A stretch of DNA of 30,535 bases, taken from NCBI GenBank assembly GCA_035689185.1, contig DASSLY010000074.1:1-30535 (forward strand), given 5' to 3'. The notes beneath the pieces are model-generated. The model ran no database searches, was not told where the DNA came from, and worked only from the letters and a program-made list of their open reading frames with translations. Shown here in pieces: positions 14,781 through 23,118 of the stretch (positions are counted from its first letter, which is position 1; each line of letters opens with the position of its first letter). The DNA is from DASSLY01 sp035689185. Lineage in GTDB: Bacteria; Actinomycetota; Actinomycetes; Actinomycetales; Dermatophilaceae. The translations under genes and the position numbers were made by a program.

Positions 14781-16258
14781 GACGCCGCGAGCCGGCGGAC
14801 CGCTGCGGCGAACGCGTCGCCCCGGGCGCCGTAGTTGGTGAACATGTCCATCGACGCCGCTGCCGGGGCCAGCAACACCACGTCGCCGGGTGCGGCGAGC
14901 GCGGCCGCGCGGGCGATCACGACGTCCATGGCCCCAGTGTCGGTGTCCCCGACCTCGTGCACCGGGACATCGGGCGCGTGTCGCGCGAGCGCCGCCGCGA
15001 TGTGCCGGCGGTCGGCTCCGATGAGTACGACGCCGCGCAGCCGGCCGGCGTGCTCCCGCACCAGTGGCTCCACGTCCGCCCCCTTCAGCAGGCCACCTGC
15101 CACCCACACGACGTGCTCGAACGCGGCCAGCGAGGCGCCTGCGGCATGCGGGTTCGTGGCCTTGGAGTCGTCGACGTAGCGCACCCCGCCGACCACGGCG
15201 ACCTCGGCGATGCGGTGCGGGTCGGGGACGAATGCCCGCAGCCCGTCGCGCACGGCCACCGGCGGGACGCCGTACGCCCGGGCGAGCGCGGCGGCGGCCA
15301 GCGCGTTCGCCACGTAGTGCGGCGCGACCGACGGGGCGTCCCGCTGCAGGTCGGCGAGCGAGGCGAGCTCGGCGGCGGAGGTCCGGCGGTTCTCCACGAA
15401 CGCCCGGTCGGCGAGCACGTCGTCGACCAGACCGACCATCGACACCGCCGGCACGCCGAGGGTGAAGCCGACGGCACGGCAGCCGTCGACCACCTCCGCC
15501 GCCACGACGAGCTGTTCGGTCACCGGGTCCTGCACGTTGTAGATGCAGGCCACGACGGTGTTGGCATAGACCTTGCCCTTGGCCCGCTGGTACTCCTCCA
15601 GGGAGCCGTGCCAGTCCACGTGGTCCGGCGCCACGTTGAGGCAGACCGACGCCAGCGGCGACACCGAGTGCTGCCAGTGCAGCTGGAAGCTGGACAGCTC
15701 TACCGCGAGCACGTCGTAGGGCTGCGGGTGCAGGACCGCCTCCAGGATCGGCAGCCCGACGTTTCCTGCGCTGATGGCCCGCAGGCCGGCGGCCCGCAGG
15801 ATGCTCGCCAGCATGTTGACCGTGGTGGTCTTGCCGTTGGTGCCGGTGACGGTCAGCCAGGCGGCGGCTCCCTGCCGGGCCCGCATGCGCCAGGCCAGCT
15901 CCACCTCGCCCCACACCGGTATGCCGCGCGCCTGGGCGTCGGCGAGCAGCGGCTGGTCCGGTCGCCAGCCGGGGCTGGTGACCACCAGGTCGGTGGCCAC
16001 CGGAGCCGCCAGCGTGTGCTCGGCGCCCAGGCGGACGTCCACGTCGAGCACGGACAGAACCTGGGCGCGCTGGCGCACGGGCTCGGTGTCCCCCGCGTCG
16101 ACCGCCACGACGCGGGCGCCACGCTCGGCCAACGCGTCCGCGGCGGCGAACCCGGAAAGGCCCAGCCCGGCGACGAGCACCCGCAGCCCGGACCAGTCCG
16201 CGTCCGCGTGGTCCAACCCTGCGCGCGGTTCACCTGCACCGCTGCGCACGCCGCTCAC
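14777..16258 (-). CDS. murD: UDP-N-acetylmuramoylalanine-D-glutamate ligase
   Basis: Cytoplasmic ligase adding D-Glu to UDP-MurNAc-L-Ala. The 493-residue protein has the N-terminal Rossmann motif V-A-G-L-G-L-S-G-F-A-A-A-D-A-L, the P-loop V-T-G-T-N-G-K-T-T-T, E-L-S-S-F-Q-L and D-H-V-D-W-H-G-S. The late motif V-D-D-S-K-A-T-N-P-H-A is diagnostic for MurD. It starts at GTG 16258, overlapping the mraY stop as GTGA. The frame extends upstream only as a shadow of mraY. Confidence 0.96.
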   Translation of the reverse strand: MSGVRSGAGEPRAGLDHADADWSGLRVLVAGLGLSGFAAADALAERGARVVAVDAGDTEPVRQRAQVLSVLDVDVRLGAEHTLAAPVATDLVVTSPGWRPDQPLLADAQARGIPVWGEVELAWRMRARQGAAAWLTVTGTNGKTTTVNMLASILRAAGLRAISAGNVGLPILEAVLHPQPYDVLAVELSSFQLHWQHSVSPLASVCLNVAPDHVDWHGSLEEYQRAKGKVYANTVVACIYNVQDPVTEQLVVAAEVVDGCRAVGFTLGVPAVSMVGLVDDVLADRAFVENRRTSAAELASLADLQRDAPSVAPHYVANALAAAALARAYGVPPVAVRDGLRAFVPDPHRIAEVAVVGGVRYVDDSKATNPHAAGASLAAFEHVVWVAGGLLKGADVEPLVREHAGRLRGVVLIGADRRHIAAALARHAPDVPVHEVGDTDTGAMDVVIARAAALAAPGDVVLLAPAAASMDMFTNYGARGDAFAAAVRRLAAS

Positions 16259-17337
16259 GTGGTGCCCACCACCCACTCGGCGTAGAAGACCCCCAGTCCG
16301 AGCGCGACGAACAGCCCGGCGACGATCCAGAACCGGATGACGATGGTGACCTCGTTCCACCCGGCGAGCTCGAAGTGGTGCTGCAACGGGGCCATCCGGA
16401 ACACCCGCTTGCGGGTGAGCTTGAACGAGCCGACCTGGATGATCACCGACATGGTGATCAGGACGAACAGCCCGCCCAGGATGATGACGAGCAGCTCGGT
16501 GCGGGTCGTGATGGCCAGCCCGGCCAGCGCCCCGCCCAGCGCCAGCGATCCGGTGTCGCCCATGAAGATCTTCGCCGGGGAGGCGTTCCACCACAGGAAT
16601 CCGAAGCACGACCCCATCACGCACGCCGCGACCACCGCCAGGTCGTGCGGGTCGCGCACCTCGTAGCACTTCAGCCCGGGGTTGGTCTGGCAGCTCTGGT
16701 TCAGCTGCCAGATGCTGATCAGCACGTAGGACGCGAACACCATCACGCTCGCGCCGGTCGCCAGTCCATCCAGGCCGTCGGTGAGGTTCACCCCGTTGCT
16801 GGTCCCGGCGATCATCAGGTTCGCCCAGATGACGAACAGCAGTAGGCCGAACAGTGTCCCCGCGAACGCGAAGTTGACGTGCGTGTCGCGGACGAAGGAC
16901 ACGAACGGGACCGCCGGGGTCCGCCACCCGGCGTTGGGGAACTGCAGCGCCAGCACCGCGAACACCACCGCGACCAGGGTCTGCCCGCCCAGCTTCTCCT
17001 TGGTCCGCAGGCCCAGGCTGCGCTGCCGGGAGATCTTGATGTAGTCGTCCAGGAAGCCGACCAGGCCCAGCCCGCCCATGAGGAACAGCACGAGCAACCC
17101 GCTCATGGTGACCGGGGTCAGGGTGAACAGGTGGGCGCTCGCGTAGGCCAGGAACGACGCGGCGATGATGACCGCGCCGCCCATCGTCGGCGTGCCGCGC
17201 TTGGTGTGGTGGGAGGTGGGCCCGTCGTCACGGATGAACTGCCCGTAGCCGCGTCCGACGAGGAACCTGATGTAGAGCGGGGTGCCGAACAGGGCGACCA
17301 CGAGCGACACCGCCGCGGCGATGAGCACCGCCTTCAT
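16255..17337 (-). CDS. mraY: Phospho-N-acetylmuramoyl-pentapeptide transferase (MraY)
   Basis: Integral membrane enzyme transferring phospho-MurNAc-pentapeptide to undecaprenyl phosphate, giving lipid I. The 360-residue protein has about ten membrane segments. Catalytic motifs include F-L-D-D-Y-I-K, N-L-T-D-G-L-D-G-L-A, G-D-T-G-S-L-A-L-G-G and the HxxxHH-like P-L-Q-H-H-F-E. It starts at ATG 17337, overlapping murF by 4 nt, and ends overlapping murD by 4 nt. Confidence 0.97.
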   Translation of the reverse strand: MKAVLIAAAVSLVVALFGTPLYIRFLVGRGYGQFIRDDGPTSHHTKRGTPTMGGAVIIAASFLAYASAHLFTLTPVTMSGLLVLFLMGGLGLVGFLDDYIKISRQRSLGLRTKEKLGGQTLVAVVFAVLALQFPNAGWRTPAVPFVSFVRDTHVNFAFAGTLFGLLLFVIWANLMIAGTSNGVNLTDGLDGLATGASVMVFASYVLISIWQLNQSCQTNPGLKCYEVRDPHDLAVVAACVMGSCFGFLWWNASPAKIFMGDTGSLALGGALAGLAITTRTELLVIILGGLFVLITMSVIIQVGSFKLTRKRVFRMAPLQHHFELAGWNEVTIVIRFWIVAGLFVALGLGVFYAEWVVGTT

Positions 17338-18797
17338 GACCGCGCCTCCTGCTCCACCTGGTCGAGCCGACCGCCGGCCGCCTGCCCTGCCGCCTCCTCG
17401 GCGGCCAGGCGGTCACCGAGAAACCGTAGCCCCGCGTCCCGGCTGGACTTCAGCAGCACGACGTCGCCGTCGCGCAGCTCGCGTCGCAGCAGCTCGTATG
17501 CCGCGTCGGTGTCCGGCACCCAGGCGGACTCCTCGCCCCAGGACCCCTCGTGCCGGGCGGCGCTGTCAACAGGTCTCGCCCCGCTGCCGACGGCGACCAG
17601 CCGGGCGATGTTGAGCCGCACCACGGTCCGCCCGATCGCGTCGTGCTCGGCCACCGAGACCTCGCCGAGCTCCAGCATCTCCCCCAGCACCGCCCAGGTG
17701 CGGCGCGGTGTCCCGTCCGCCCGGGGGGTCCGGCCCATCGCGGCCAGGGCCTTCAACGCGGCCCGCATGGACTCGGGGTTGGCGTTGTAGGCGTCGTTGA
17801 CCACGGTGACCCCATCGGCCCTTTCGGTGACCTCCATCCGCCACCGGCTGGCCGCCCGAGCCGCGGTGAGCGCGGCGGCGACCTCGGCGAGCGGCATACC
17901 CGAATCCAGCGCGACCGCGGCGACCGCCAGCGCGTTGCCGACGTGGTGTTCGCCGTGCAGGGCGAGCGACACCGCCGCCTGTCCCTGCGGGGTCACCAAC
18001 GTGAACGAGGCTCGGCCGGAGGGGTCCAGGGTCACCTCGCGCGCCCGGATCTGGGCCTGCGGCGAGGTGCCGACCAGCACGACCCGGGCGGCGGTGCGCG
18101 CCGCCATGCCGGCGACCAGCGCGTCGTCGGCGTTCAGCACGGCGAGGCCGTCGGCCGGCAGCGCCTCGACCAGCTCGGCCTTGCTGGCGGCGATCGCCTC
18201 GCGGGAGCCGAACACCCCGACGTGGGCGCTGCCGACGTTCAGCACGACACCGATACGGGGTCGCGCCATCGCGCACAGGTAGGCGATGTGGCCGACGCCG
18301 CGGGCACCCATCTCCACCACCAGGTAGCGCGTGCTCGGGGTGATCCGGGAGACCGTCAGCGGCACCCCCACCTCGGAGTTCAACGAGGCCGTGTTGGCCA
18401 CCGTCTCGGCGCGGGTGGACAGCACCGAGGCGAGCAGGTCCTTGGTCGAGGTCTTGCCGGAGGATCCGGTCACCCCCACCACGAGAAGACCCGGCACCCG
18501 GTCGACCAGCGACCGGGCCAGGGCGGCGAACCCGTCCTGCACGTCGGCCACCACCACGCAGGGCAGGGCGTCGACCTCGCGGCTGACCAGGGCGGCCACG
18601 GCACCGGCCGCCGCCGCGGCGGCGACGAAGTCGTGACCGTCCAGCGCCTCCCCGACCCGGGCCACGTACAGGGAACCGGGGCCCGCCTCCCGCGAGTCGG
18701 TGACCACCGGGCCGTCGACGACGACCTCGGCGGCGTCCGGGTGGGCCAGCCGGCCGCCCACGACGGCCGCGACCTCACCCAGGGTCATCGGGATCAC
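17334..18797 (-). CDS. murF: UDP-N-acetylmuramoyl-tripeptide-D-alanyl-D-alanine ligase
   Basis: Adds D-Ala-D-Ala to the UDP-MurNAc tripeptide, completing the soluble precursor. The 487-residue protein contains T-D-S-R in the N-terminal domain, the P-loop G-V-T-G-S-S-G-K-T-S-T-K-D, and N-D-A-Y-N-A-N-P-E-S-M, typical of MurF. It starts at GTG 18797, overlapping the murE stop as GTGA; an internal ATG three codons later is an alternative. It ends with a short acidic tail overlapping mraY. Confidence 0.97.
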   Translation of the reverse strand: MIPMTLGEVAAVVGGRLAHPDAAEVVVDGPVVTDSREAGPGSLYVARVGEALDGHDFVAAAAAAGAVAALVSREVDALPCVVVADVQDGFAALARSLVDRVPGLLVVGVTGSSGKTSTKDLLASVLSTRAETVANTASLNSEVGVPLTVSRITPSTRYLVVEMGARGVGHIAYLCAMARPRIGVVLNVGSAHVGVFGSREAIAASKAELVEALPADGLAVLNADDALVAGMAARTAARVVLVGTSPQAQIRAREVTLDPSGRASFTLVTPQGQAAVSLALHGEHHVGNALAVAAVALDSGMPLAEVAAALTAARAASRWRMEVTERADGVTVVNDAYNANPESMRAALKALAAMGRTPRADGTPRRTWAVLGEMLELGEVSVAEHDAIGRTVVRLNIARLVAVGSGARPVDSAARHEGSWGEESAWVPDTDAAYELLRRELRDGDVVLLKSSRDAGLRFLGDRLAAEEAAGQAAGGRLDQVEQEARS

Positions 18798-20344
18798 GAG
18801 CGCACCACCTGAGCGGCCAGCGCAGCCCGCAACTCGTCGCGGTCGTCGAAGGGGTGCACCACGCCCGCCACCTCCTGCCCCGTCTCGTGTCCCTTGCCGA
18901 GCACCACCACGGTGTCCTGCGGTCCCGCGGCCAGCGAGACGGCATACCGGATGGCCTCGGCCCTGCCAGCGACGACGTGCACCTGGCCGAGCCGATCACT
19001 GACCGAGCGGGCTCCGGCCGCGACCGCGGCCCGGATCGCCCCCGGGTCCTCCGACCGCGGGTTGTCGTCGGTGACGACGACGATGTCGGCATGCCGTGCG
19101 GCGGCGGCCCCCATGGCGGCCCGTTTGTCCGGGTCGCGGTCGCCGCCGGCCCCCAGGACGGCGACCAGCCGCCCTGCCGTCCCGGCCCGCAGCGAGGCCA
19201 GCGCCGCGGCCACCGCCTGCGGGGTGTGGGCGAAGTCGACCACACCCTGCGCGTGCTCGACGCCGTCGATCGCCACCCGCTCCATCCGGCCGGGCACCCG
19301 TGGGTCGGCGGCCAACGCCCGCTCCACGTCGCCGGCCGCGACCCCGTGGGCAAGCAGCATCAAGGCGGCAATGGCGGTGTTGACCCGGTTGAAGTCCCCG
19401 GGCAGGGCACTGCGCAGCGCCAGGGTCGCGTCCCTGCCGACGAGCTCGAACCCGGGGCCCGATGGCTGGCCCACCAGCCGCCAGTCGGCCTGGCTGGTGG
19501 CCGATACCGTCGTGACCGGGACGCCCGCCTGAGCCGCGAGGCGGCGGCCCCACTCGTCGTCGACGCAGACCACCCCCCGCCGCGATCGGGCCGGGGTGAA
19601 CAGCGTCGCCTTGGCGGCGAAGTAGTCGGCCATGGTGGGGTGGAAGTCCAGGTGGTCCTGCGACAGGTTGGTGAACCCGGCGACGTCGCAGACCACCCCG
19701 TCCACCCGGTGCAGGGCCAGGGCGTGGCTGGACACCTCCATCGTCACGGTGTCGATCCCCCGCTCGACCATCACCGCGAACAGCGCGTGCAGGTCCGGCG
19801 CCTCCGGGGTCGTGCGCACGCTCTGCACCGCCTGGTCCCCCACCCTGGTCTCCACCGTGCCGATGAGGCCGGTGCGCCGACCGAGCGCCCGCAGTGCGCT
19901 GTCCAGCAGGTATGCCGTGGTGGTCTTCCCGTTCGTGCCGGTCACTCCCAGCACGGTGAGACGGTCGGCCGGGCGGCCGTACACCGTCGCCGACACCTCG
20001 CCGAGCACCGCCCGCGGGTCCGGCACCACCAGGACGGGCACGGTGAGCTCGGACAGCGCGGCGGTGGACGCGCCGGAAGGGTCGGTGAGCACCGCGGCAG
20101 CCCCGGCGCGGACCGCGGCGGCGGTGAAGCGCGCGCCGTGGACGTTGGCTCCCGGCAGCCCGGCATACAGGTCGCCCGGCTGGACCGAGCGCGAGTCGAG
20201 CGTGACCCCCGTCACCTCGGCCGGCCCCCGGGCCCGACGGGACCGACCGGGCACGTCGACCGGCCCGGCTACCCCGGCGACGCGGGCCAGCACGGGCAGC
20301 GGGACCGGCGTGGGATTGCTCGGCCGGAGGGACGGGAGCGCCAC
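18794..20344 (-). CDS. murE: UDP-N-acetylmuramoyl-L-alanyl-D-glutamate-2,6-diaminopimelate ligase
   Basis: Adds the third stem-peptide residue. The 516-residue protein has the N-terminal T-L-D-S-R, the P-loop G-V-T-G-T-N-G-K-T-T-T, E-V-S-S-H-A-L, and D-F-A-H-T-P where most relatives have D-Y-A-H-T-P. The specificity motif D-D-N-P-R near residue 428 marks meso-diaminopimelate ligases, so A1-gamma type peptidoglycan is predicted. It starts at GTG 20344, 10 nt after the ftsI stop, without a clear ribosome site. D-N-P-R favours mDAP, but ornithine-using actinobacteria exist and would need direct testing. Confidence 0.96.
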   Translation of the reverse strand: MALPSLRPSNPTPVPLPVLARVAGVAGPVDVPGRSRRARGPAEVTGVTLDSRSVQPGDLYAGLPGANVHGARFTAAAVRAGAAAVLTDPSGASTAALSELTVPVLVVPDPRAVLGEVSATVYGRPADRLTVLGVTGTNGKTTTAYLLDSALRALGRRTGLIGTVETRVGDQAVQSVRTTPEAPDLHALFAVMVERGIDTVTMEVSSHALALHRVDGVVCDVAGFTNLSQDHLDFHPTMADYFAAKATLFTPARSRRGVVCVDDEWGRRLAAQAGVPVTTVSATSQADWRLVGQPSGPGFELVGRDATLALRSALPGDFNRVNTAIAALMLLAHGVAAGDVERALAADPRVPGRMERVAIDGVEHAQGVVDFAHTPQAVAAALASLRAGTAGRLVAVLGAGGDRDPDKRAAMGAAAARHADIVVVTDDNPRSEDPGAIRAAVAAGARSVSDRLGQVHVVAGRAEAIRYAVSLAAGPQDTVVVLGKGHETGQEVAGVVHPFDDRDELRAALAAQVVRS

Positions 20345-20354
20345 GGAACGGACG

Positions 20355-22430
20355 TTACCGGCTGGTCCTGGCGGTCGTGACCTTCTGCACGCTGCCGGCG
20401 GAGACCGGGGCCTCGCCGACCCGCAGGCGCATCACCGGCGCCGGCGTGCCGGTGGGGGGGACGCCGAAGCGCTGCAGCGTGTAGGTCATCACGTCCCGGA
20501 ACACCGGCCCGGCGGTGGCGCCGCCGAAGTAGCCCTTGACCGGGTCCTGCAGCACCACCGCGACGACGTACTTCGGGTCGTCGGCGGGAGCGAAGCCGAT
20601 GAACGACGCGGTCTTGCCGTCGTAGCGGCCGCCGGCGCCCACGCGGTCCGCCGTGCCGGTCTTGCCGGCCACCCGGTAGCCGGCCACCTCGGCCTGCTTG
20701 GCGGTGCCCTCGTCGCCGACGACGAACTCCAGCATCTGGGACAGCGTCTTCGCGGTCTGCTCCGAGACCACCCGCACCGGGGTGGTCGGCGGTGCGGGGG
20801 TGAAGGTGCCCTCCCCGGACGTCGTCCCCTCCACCAGGGTCGGCGGCACACGTAGCCCGCCGTTGGCGACCGCCTGGAACACCCCGGCGGCCTGCACCGC
20901 GTTGAGCGACAGCCCCTGGCCGTACATCACGGTGTAGCGCTGCGAGTCGTTCCAGTCCGCGCTCGGCGCGAAGACGCCCTGGGTCTCCCCCGGGAAGCCG
21001 ACCCCGGTCGGGGCGCCGATGCCGAAGGCGCGGAAGTACCGCTCCAGCACCGCGCGGCGGACCTTCTCCCCGACCAGCATGGTGCCGATGTTGCTGGACT
21101 GGGCGATGACGCCGGCGAAGGTGAGGTGCTCGGTGGGGTGGTTGTGGGAGTCCTGGAAGACCTTGTCCGCCCGCGGCAGCCGGTTGGGCACGGTGACCTC
21201 GGTGTCCGGTGTCGCGACACCTTCTTGCAGCGCCGCCGCAGCCGTCATGACCTTGGCCGTCGACCCTGGCTCGAACGCCTCGCCGAACGCGCGGTTCTGC
21301 AGGTAGGAGGTGGGGCGGCCGATGTCGGTCGGGTCGAACGTGGGGTAGGTGGCCACCGCCTTCAACCGCCCGGTCTTGACCTCCATCACGACGATCGCAC
21401 CCGACTGGGCCTTGGTGTCCAGCACCTTGCGGGCGACGGCGTTCTGGGCGTACCACTGCAGGTCGCTGTCGACGGTCAGCCGCACGGTGCGTCCGGGAAC
21501 CGCGGGGGTGACCTGCTGCTCGCCGGTGGGGATGACCCGGCCGTCGCGGGAGATCTCGTACCGCTCGGTGCCGGGCGTGCCCTCCAGGCGGCTGTTGTAG
21601 AGCAGCTCCAGCCCGCCGCCGTTGCCGCGGACGGCTCTGCCGTCGGCGGCCACCCAGCCGACCAGCGCAGAGGCTGCGGCCCCGGTGGGGTAGACCCGCT
21701 CGGGCGCGTGCTCGGACAGGATGCCGTTGACCCCCAACTTGTTGATCGTGCGCCAGATGAGCGGCGACACGTCCTTGGCCAGGTAGACGAAGCGCCGGTC
21801 ACCGGTCAGCATCGTGGCCAGCTTGTCCACCGGAATGCCGAGCAGCGGGCTGAGGTCGGCAGCGGCGCCGGCGACGCCGACCTTGACCCCCCGCTTCGTG
21901 TACTCCCGCACAGCCTGCTGGTCCGCGGTGACGTTGACCCGGTCGATGCTCTTCGCCAGCTCCACCCCGTCGGATGCCACGATGCTGCCGCGCAGCGCCG
22001 GCACGATGACGGTGTCCAGCCGGGACTTCAGCCCCGCTGTCGCCAGGGTCGAGGCGTCGAACGCCTGCAGCCGCACGAGCTGGCCGCCGAACAGGGTGAA
22101 CGTCACCAGCATCGCCACGAACAGGGCACGGACGCGCCGGTGGGGGTGGGAGACCCGGTGCCGGCTGAGCCGGGACGGCCGGCTCGGCCGGCTCGGCCGA
22201 GCCGGCCGGCTCGGCCGGCTCAGCTGGCTCGGTGCGCTCGGCCGCCTCGGCTGGGTGCGGGACGGGCCGTCGCCGGCGGCGGGTCGAGCCGGCCGGGCCC
22301 CCGCGGCGCCCGGGCCGGTATGCCGCGTGCTCGGCTGCCGCCCCCCGTCGCCGGGCGCCCCGGGCCGGCTCCGGCGGGGACGCTGCGGAGTAGCCGTGGT
22401 GCCCCGGCCCCCGCCGCCAGCCTGCCTCAC
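20355..22430 (-). CDS. ftsI: FtsI/PBP2-type septal peptidoglycan transpeptidase (class B PBP)
   Basis: Crosslinks septal peptidoglycan as partner of FtsW. The 691-residue protein has a long Arg/Pro/Ser-rich cytoplasmic tail (1 to about 125) with S-R-P repeats. One membrane segment follows (A-L-F-V-A-M-L-V-T-F-T-L-F-G-G), then the PBP dimerisation domain. The transpeptidase domain has the catalytic S-T-A-K at S390, S-S-N at 445-447 and K-T-G at K590. The GTG at 22430 was chosen because it lies 4 nt after the ftsL stop and has GAGGTGAG just upstream. The reading upstream to 22664 is a shadow of the ftsL repeats. No PASTA domains are present, as expected for FtsI. Confidence 0.96.
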   Translation of the reverse strand: MRQAGGGGRGTTATPQRPRRSRPGAPGDGGRQPSTRHTGPGAAGARPARPAAGDGPSRTQPRRPSAPSQLSRPSRPARPSRPSRPSRLSRHRVSHPHRRVRALFVAMLVTFTLFGGQLVRLQAFDASTLATAGLKSRLDTVIVPALRGSIVASDGVELAKSIDRVNVTADQQAVREYTKRGVKVGVAGAAADLSPLLGIPVDKLATMLTGDRRFVYLAKDVSPLIWRTINKLGVNGILSEHAPERVYPTGAAASALVGWVAADGRAVRGNGGGLELLYNSRLEGTPGTERYEISRDGRVIPTGEQQVTPAVPGRTVRLTVDSDLQWYAQNAVARKVLDTKAQSGAIVVMEVKTGRLKAVATYPTFDPTDIGRPTSYLQNRAFGEAFEPGSTAKVMTAAAALQEGVATPDTEVTVPNRLPRADKVFQDSHNHPTEHLTFAGVIAQSSNIGTMLVGEKVRRAVLERYFRAFGIGAPTGVGFPGETQGVFAPSADWNDSQRYTVMYGQGLSLNAVQAAGVFQAVANGGLRVPPTLVEGTTSGEGTFTPAPPTTPVRVVSEQTAKTLSQMLEFVVGDEGTAKQAEVAGYRVAGKTGTADRVGAGGRYDGKTASFIGFAPADDPKYVVAVVLQDPVKGYFGGATAGPVFRDVMTYTLQRFGVPPTGTPAPVMRLRVGEAPVSAGSVQKVTTARTSR
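22165..22235 (-). repeat. 9-bp SRP/ARP repeat in the FtsI cytoplasmic tail
   Basis: A run of CCGGCTCGGC-like units encodes S-R-P-S-R-P-A-R-P-S-R-P-S-R-P just before the membrane segment. The DNA is itself strongly palindromic (GCCGGC and GAGCCGGC alternate), so hairpins and slippage are both likely. Confidence 0.75.
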
Positions 22431-22434
22431 GCGC

Positions 22435-23118
22435 TCACCTCGTCGTCGCCACGGTGCCGGGCTTCGCCTTCTGTGCAGCCGCCTTCTGTGCTGCCGCCTT
22501 CTGTGCTGCCGCCTTCTGTGCTGCCGCCTTCTGTGCTGCCGCGGCCTGTGCTGCGGCAGCCGACCGTTTCGCCGCCGCGACCGCGGCCGCCTCGGCCGCC
22601 GCGTCCTTCTTGGCCTGTTCCTGCGCCGCCTTCCGGGCAGCCACCTTGGCCCGCTCGGCCGCAATCTGCTCCGGCGTTTTCACCGGTGGCTCGGTGCGGG
22701 TGATCACGGTAAAGCCGGTGTCGCGGGTGCCCACGCTCGCCACGCCGAGGACCGCACCGTCGGACAGCCGGAGAAACGCAGCCGTCCTGGCCGGCACCAT
22801 TCCGAGCGCGAGCGCGCGCTGGGCCAGGCTGGCGGCCGAGCGCTGGTAGACCAGGTCTGCCCGGATCGAATCGCCCCGGTCGGTGAGCTCGCCCACCCTG
22901 CCCCCCAGTCCGTGCAGCGTGTACGAGCCACGGCCGAGGGCGATGTTCAGCAGCAGCAGCGCGACCAGCCCGGCCGCCAGCAGCCCGAGACAGACGACGG
23001 CGAAGGCGGCGGTGCCGCGGGCCAGCGGTGGGCGGCCGGACACGACGTGCAGCGTCCCGCCGCGCGGCATACCGGCGGGGCGGGGAAGCGGGGCCCTGGC
23101 CGCGCTGGACAGGCTCAT
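22435..23118 (-). CDS. ftsL: FtsL-like bitopic division protein with Ala/Lys-rich tail
   Basis: This is the positional and structural FtsL: a cytoplasmic tail, one membrane segment (about residues 35-60), then a short coiled coil (about 66-105), placed between rsmH and ftsI. It would act in the FtsQ/FtsB/FtsL complex that activates FtsW-FtsI. Actinobacterial FtsL proteins are poorly conserved, so the assignment rests on context and topology. At 227 residues it is longer than usual. From about residue 135 the extracytoplasmic part is an Ala/Lys/Glu/Gln-rich predicted helix ending in five AAAQK-type repeats. It starts at ATG 23118, overlapping rsmH by 4 nt. Confidence 0.88.
   Translation of the reverse strand: MSLSSAARAPLPRPAGMPRGGTLHVVSGRPPLARGTAAFAVVCLGLLAAGLVALLLLNIALGRGSYTLHGLGGRVGELTDRGDSIRADLVYQRSAASLAQRALALGMVPARTAAFLRLSDGAVLGVASVGTRDTGFTVITRTEPPVKTPEQIAAERAKVAARKAAQEQAKKDAAAEAAAVAAAKRSAAAAQAAAAQKAAAQKAAAQKAAAQKAAAQKAKPGTVATTR
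22466..22540 (-). repeat. 15-bp tandem repeat in the FtsL tail
   Basis: Five consecutive units of gccttctgtgctgcc, four identical and the first with one change, are followed by a degenerate sixth unit at 22541-22555. They encode the AAAQK pentads of the FtsL C-terminus. Confidence 0.88.

Noticed and set aside
13425..15914. 829-codon frame that would extend FtsW through murD
   Set aside because: The extension is Arg/Gly/Ala shadow sequence of murD; the membrane protein begins after 14780.
20355..22664. 769-codon form of FtsI starting inside ftsL
   Set aside because: The extra residues are R-R-R-Q-H repeats, the shifted-frame reading of the ftsL AAAQK repeats; GTG 22430 has a good ribosome site.
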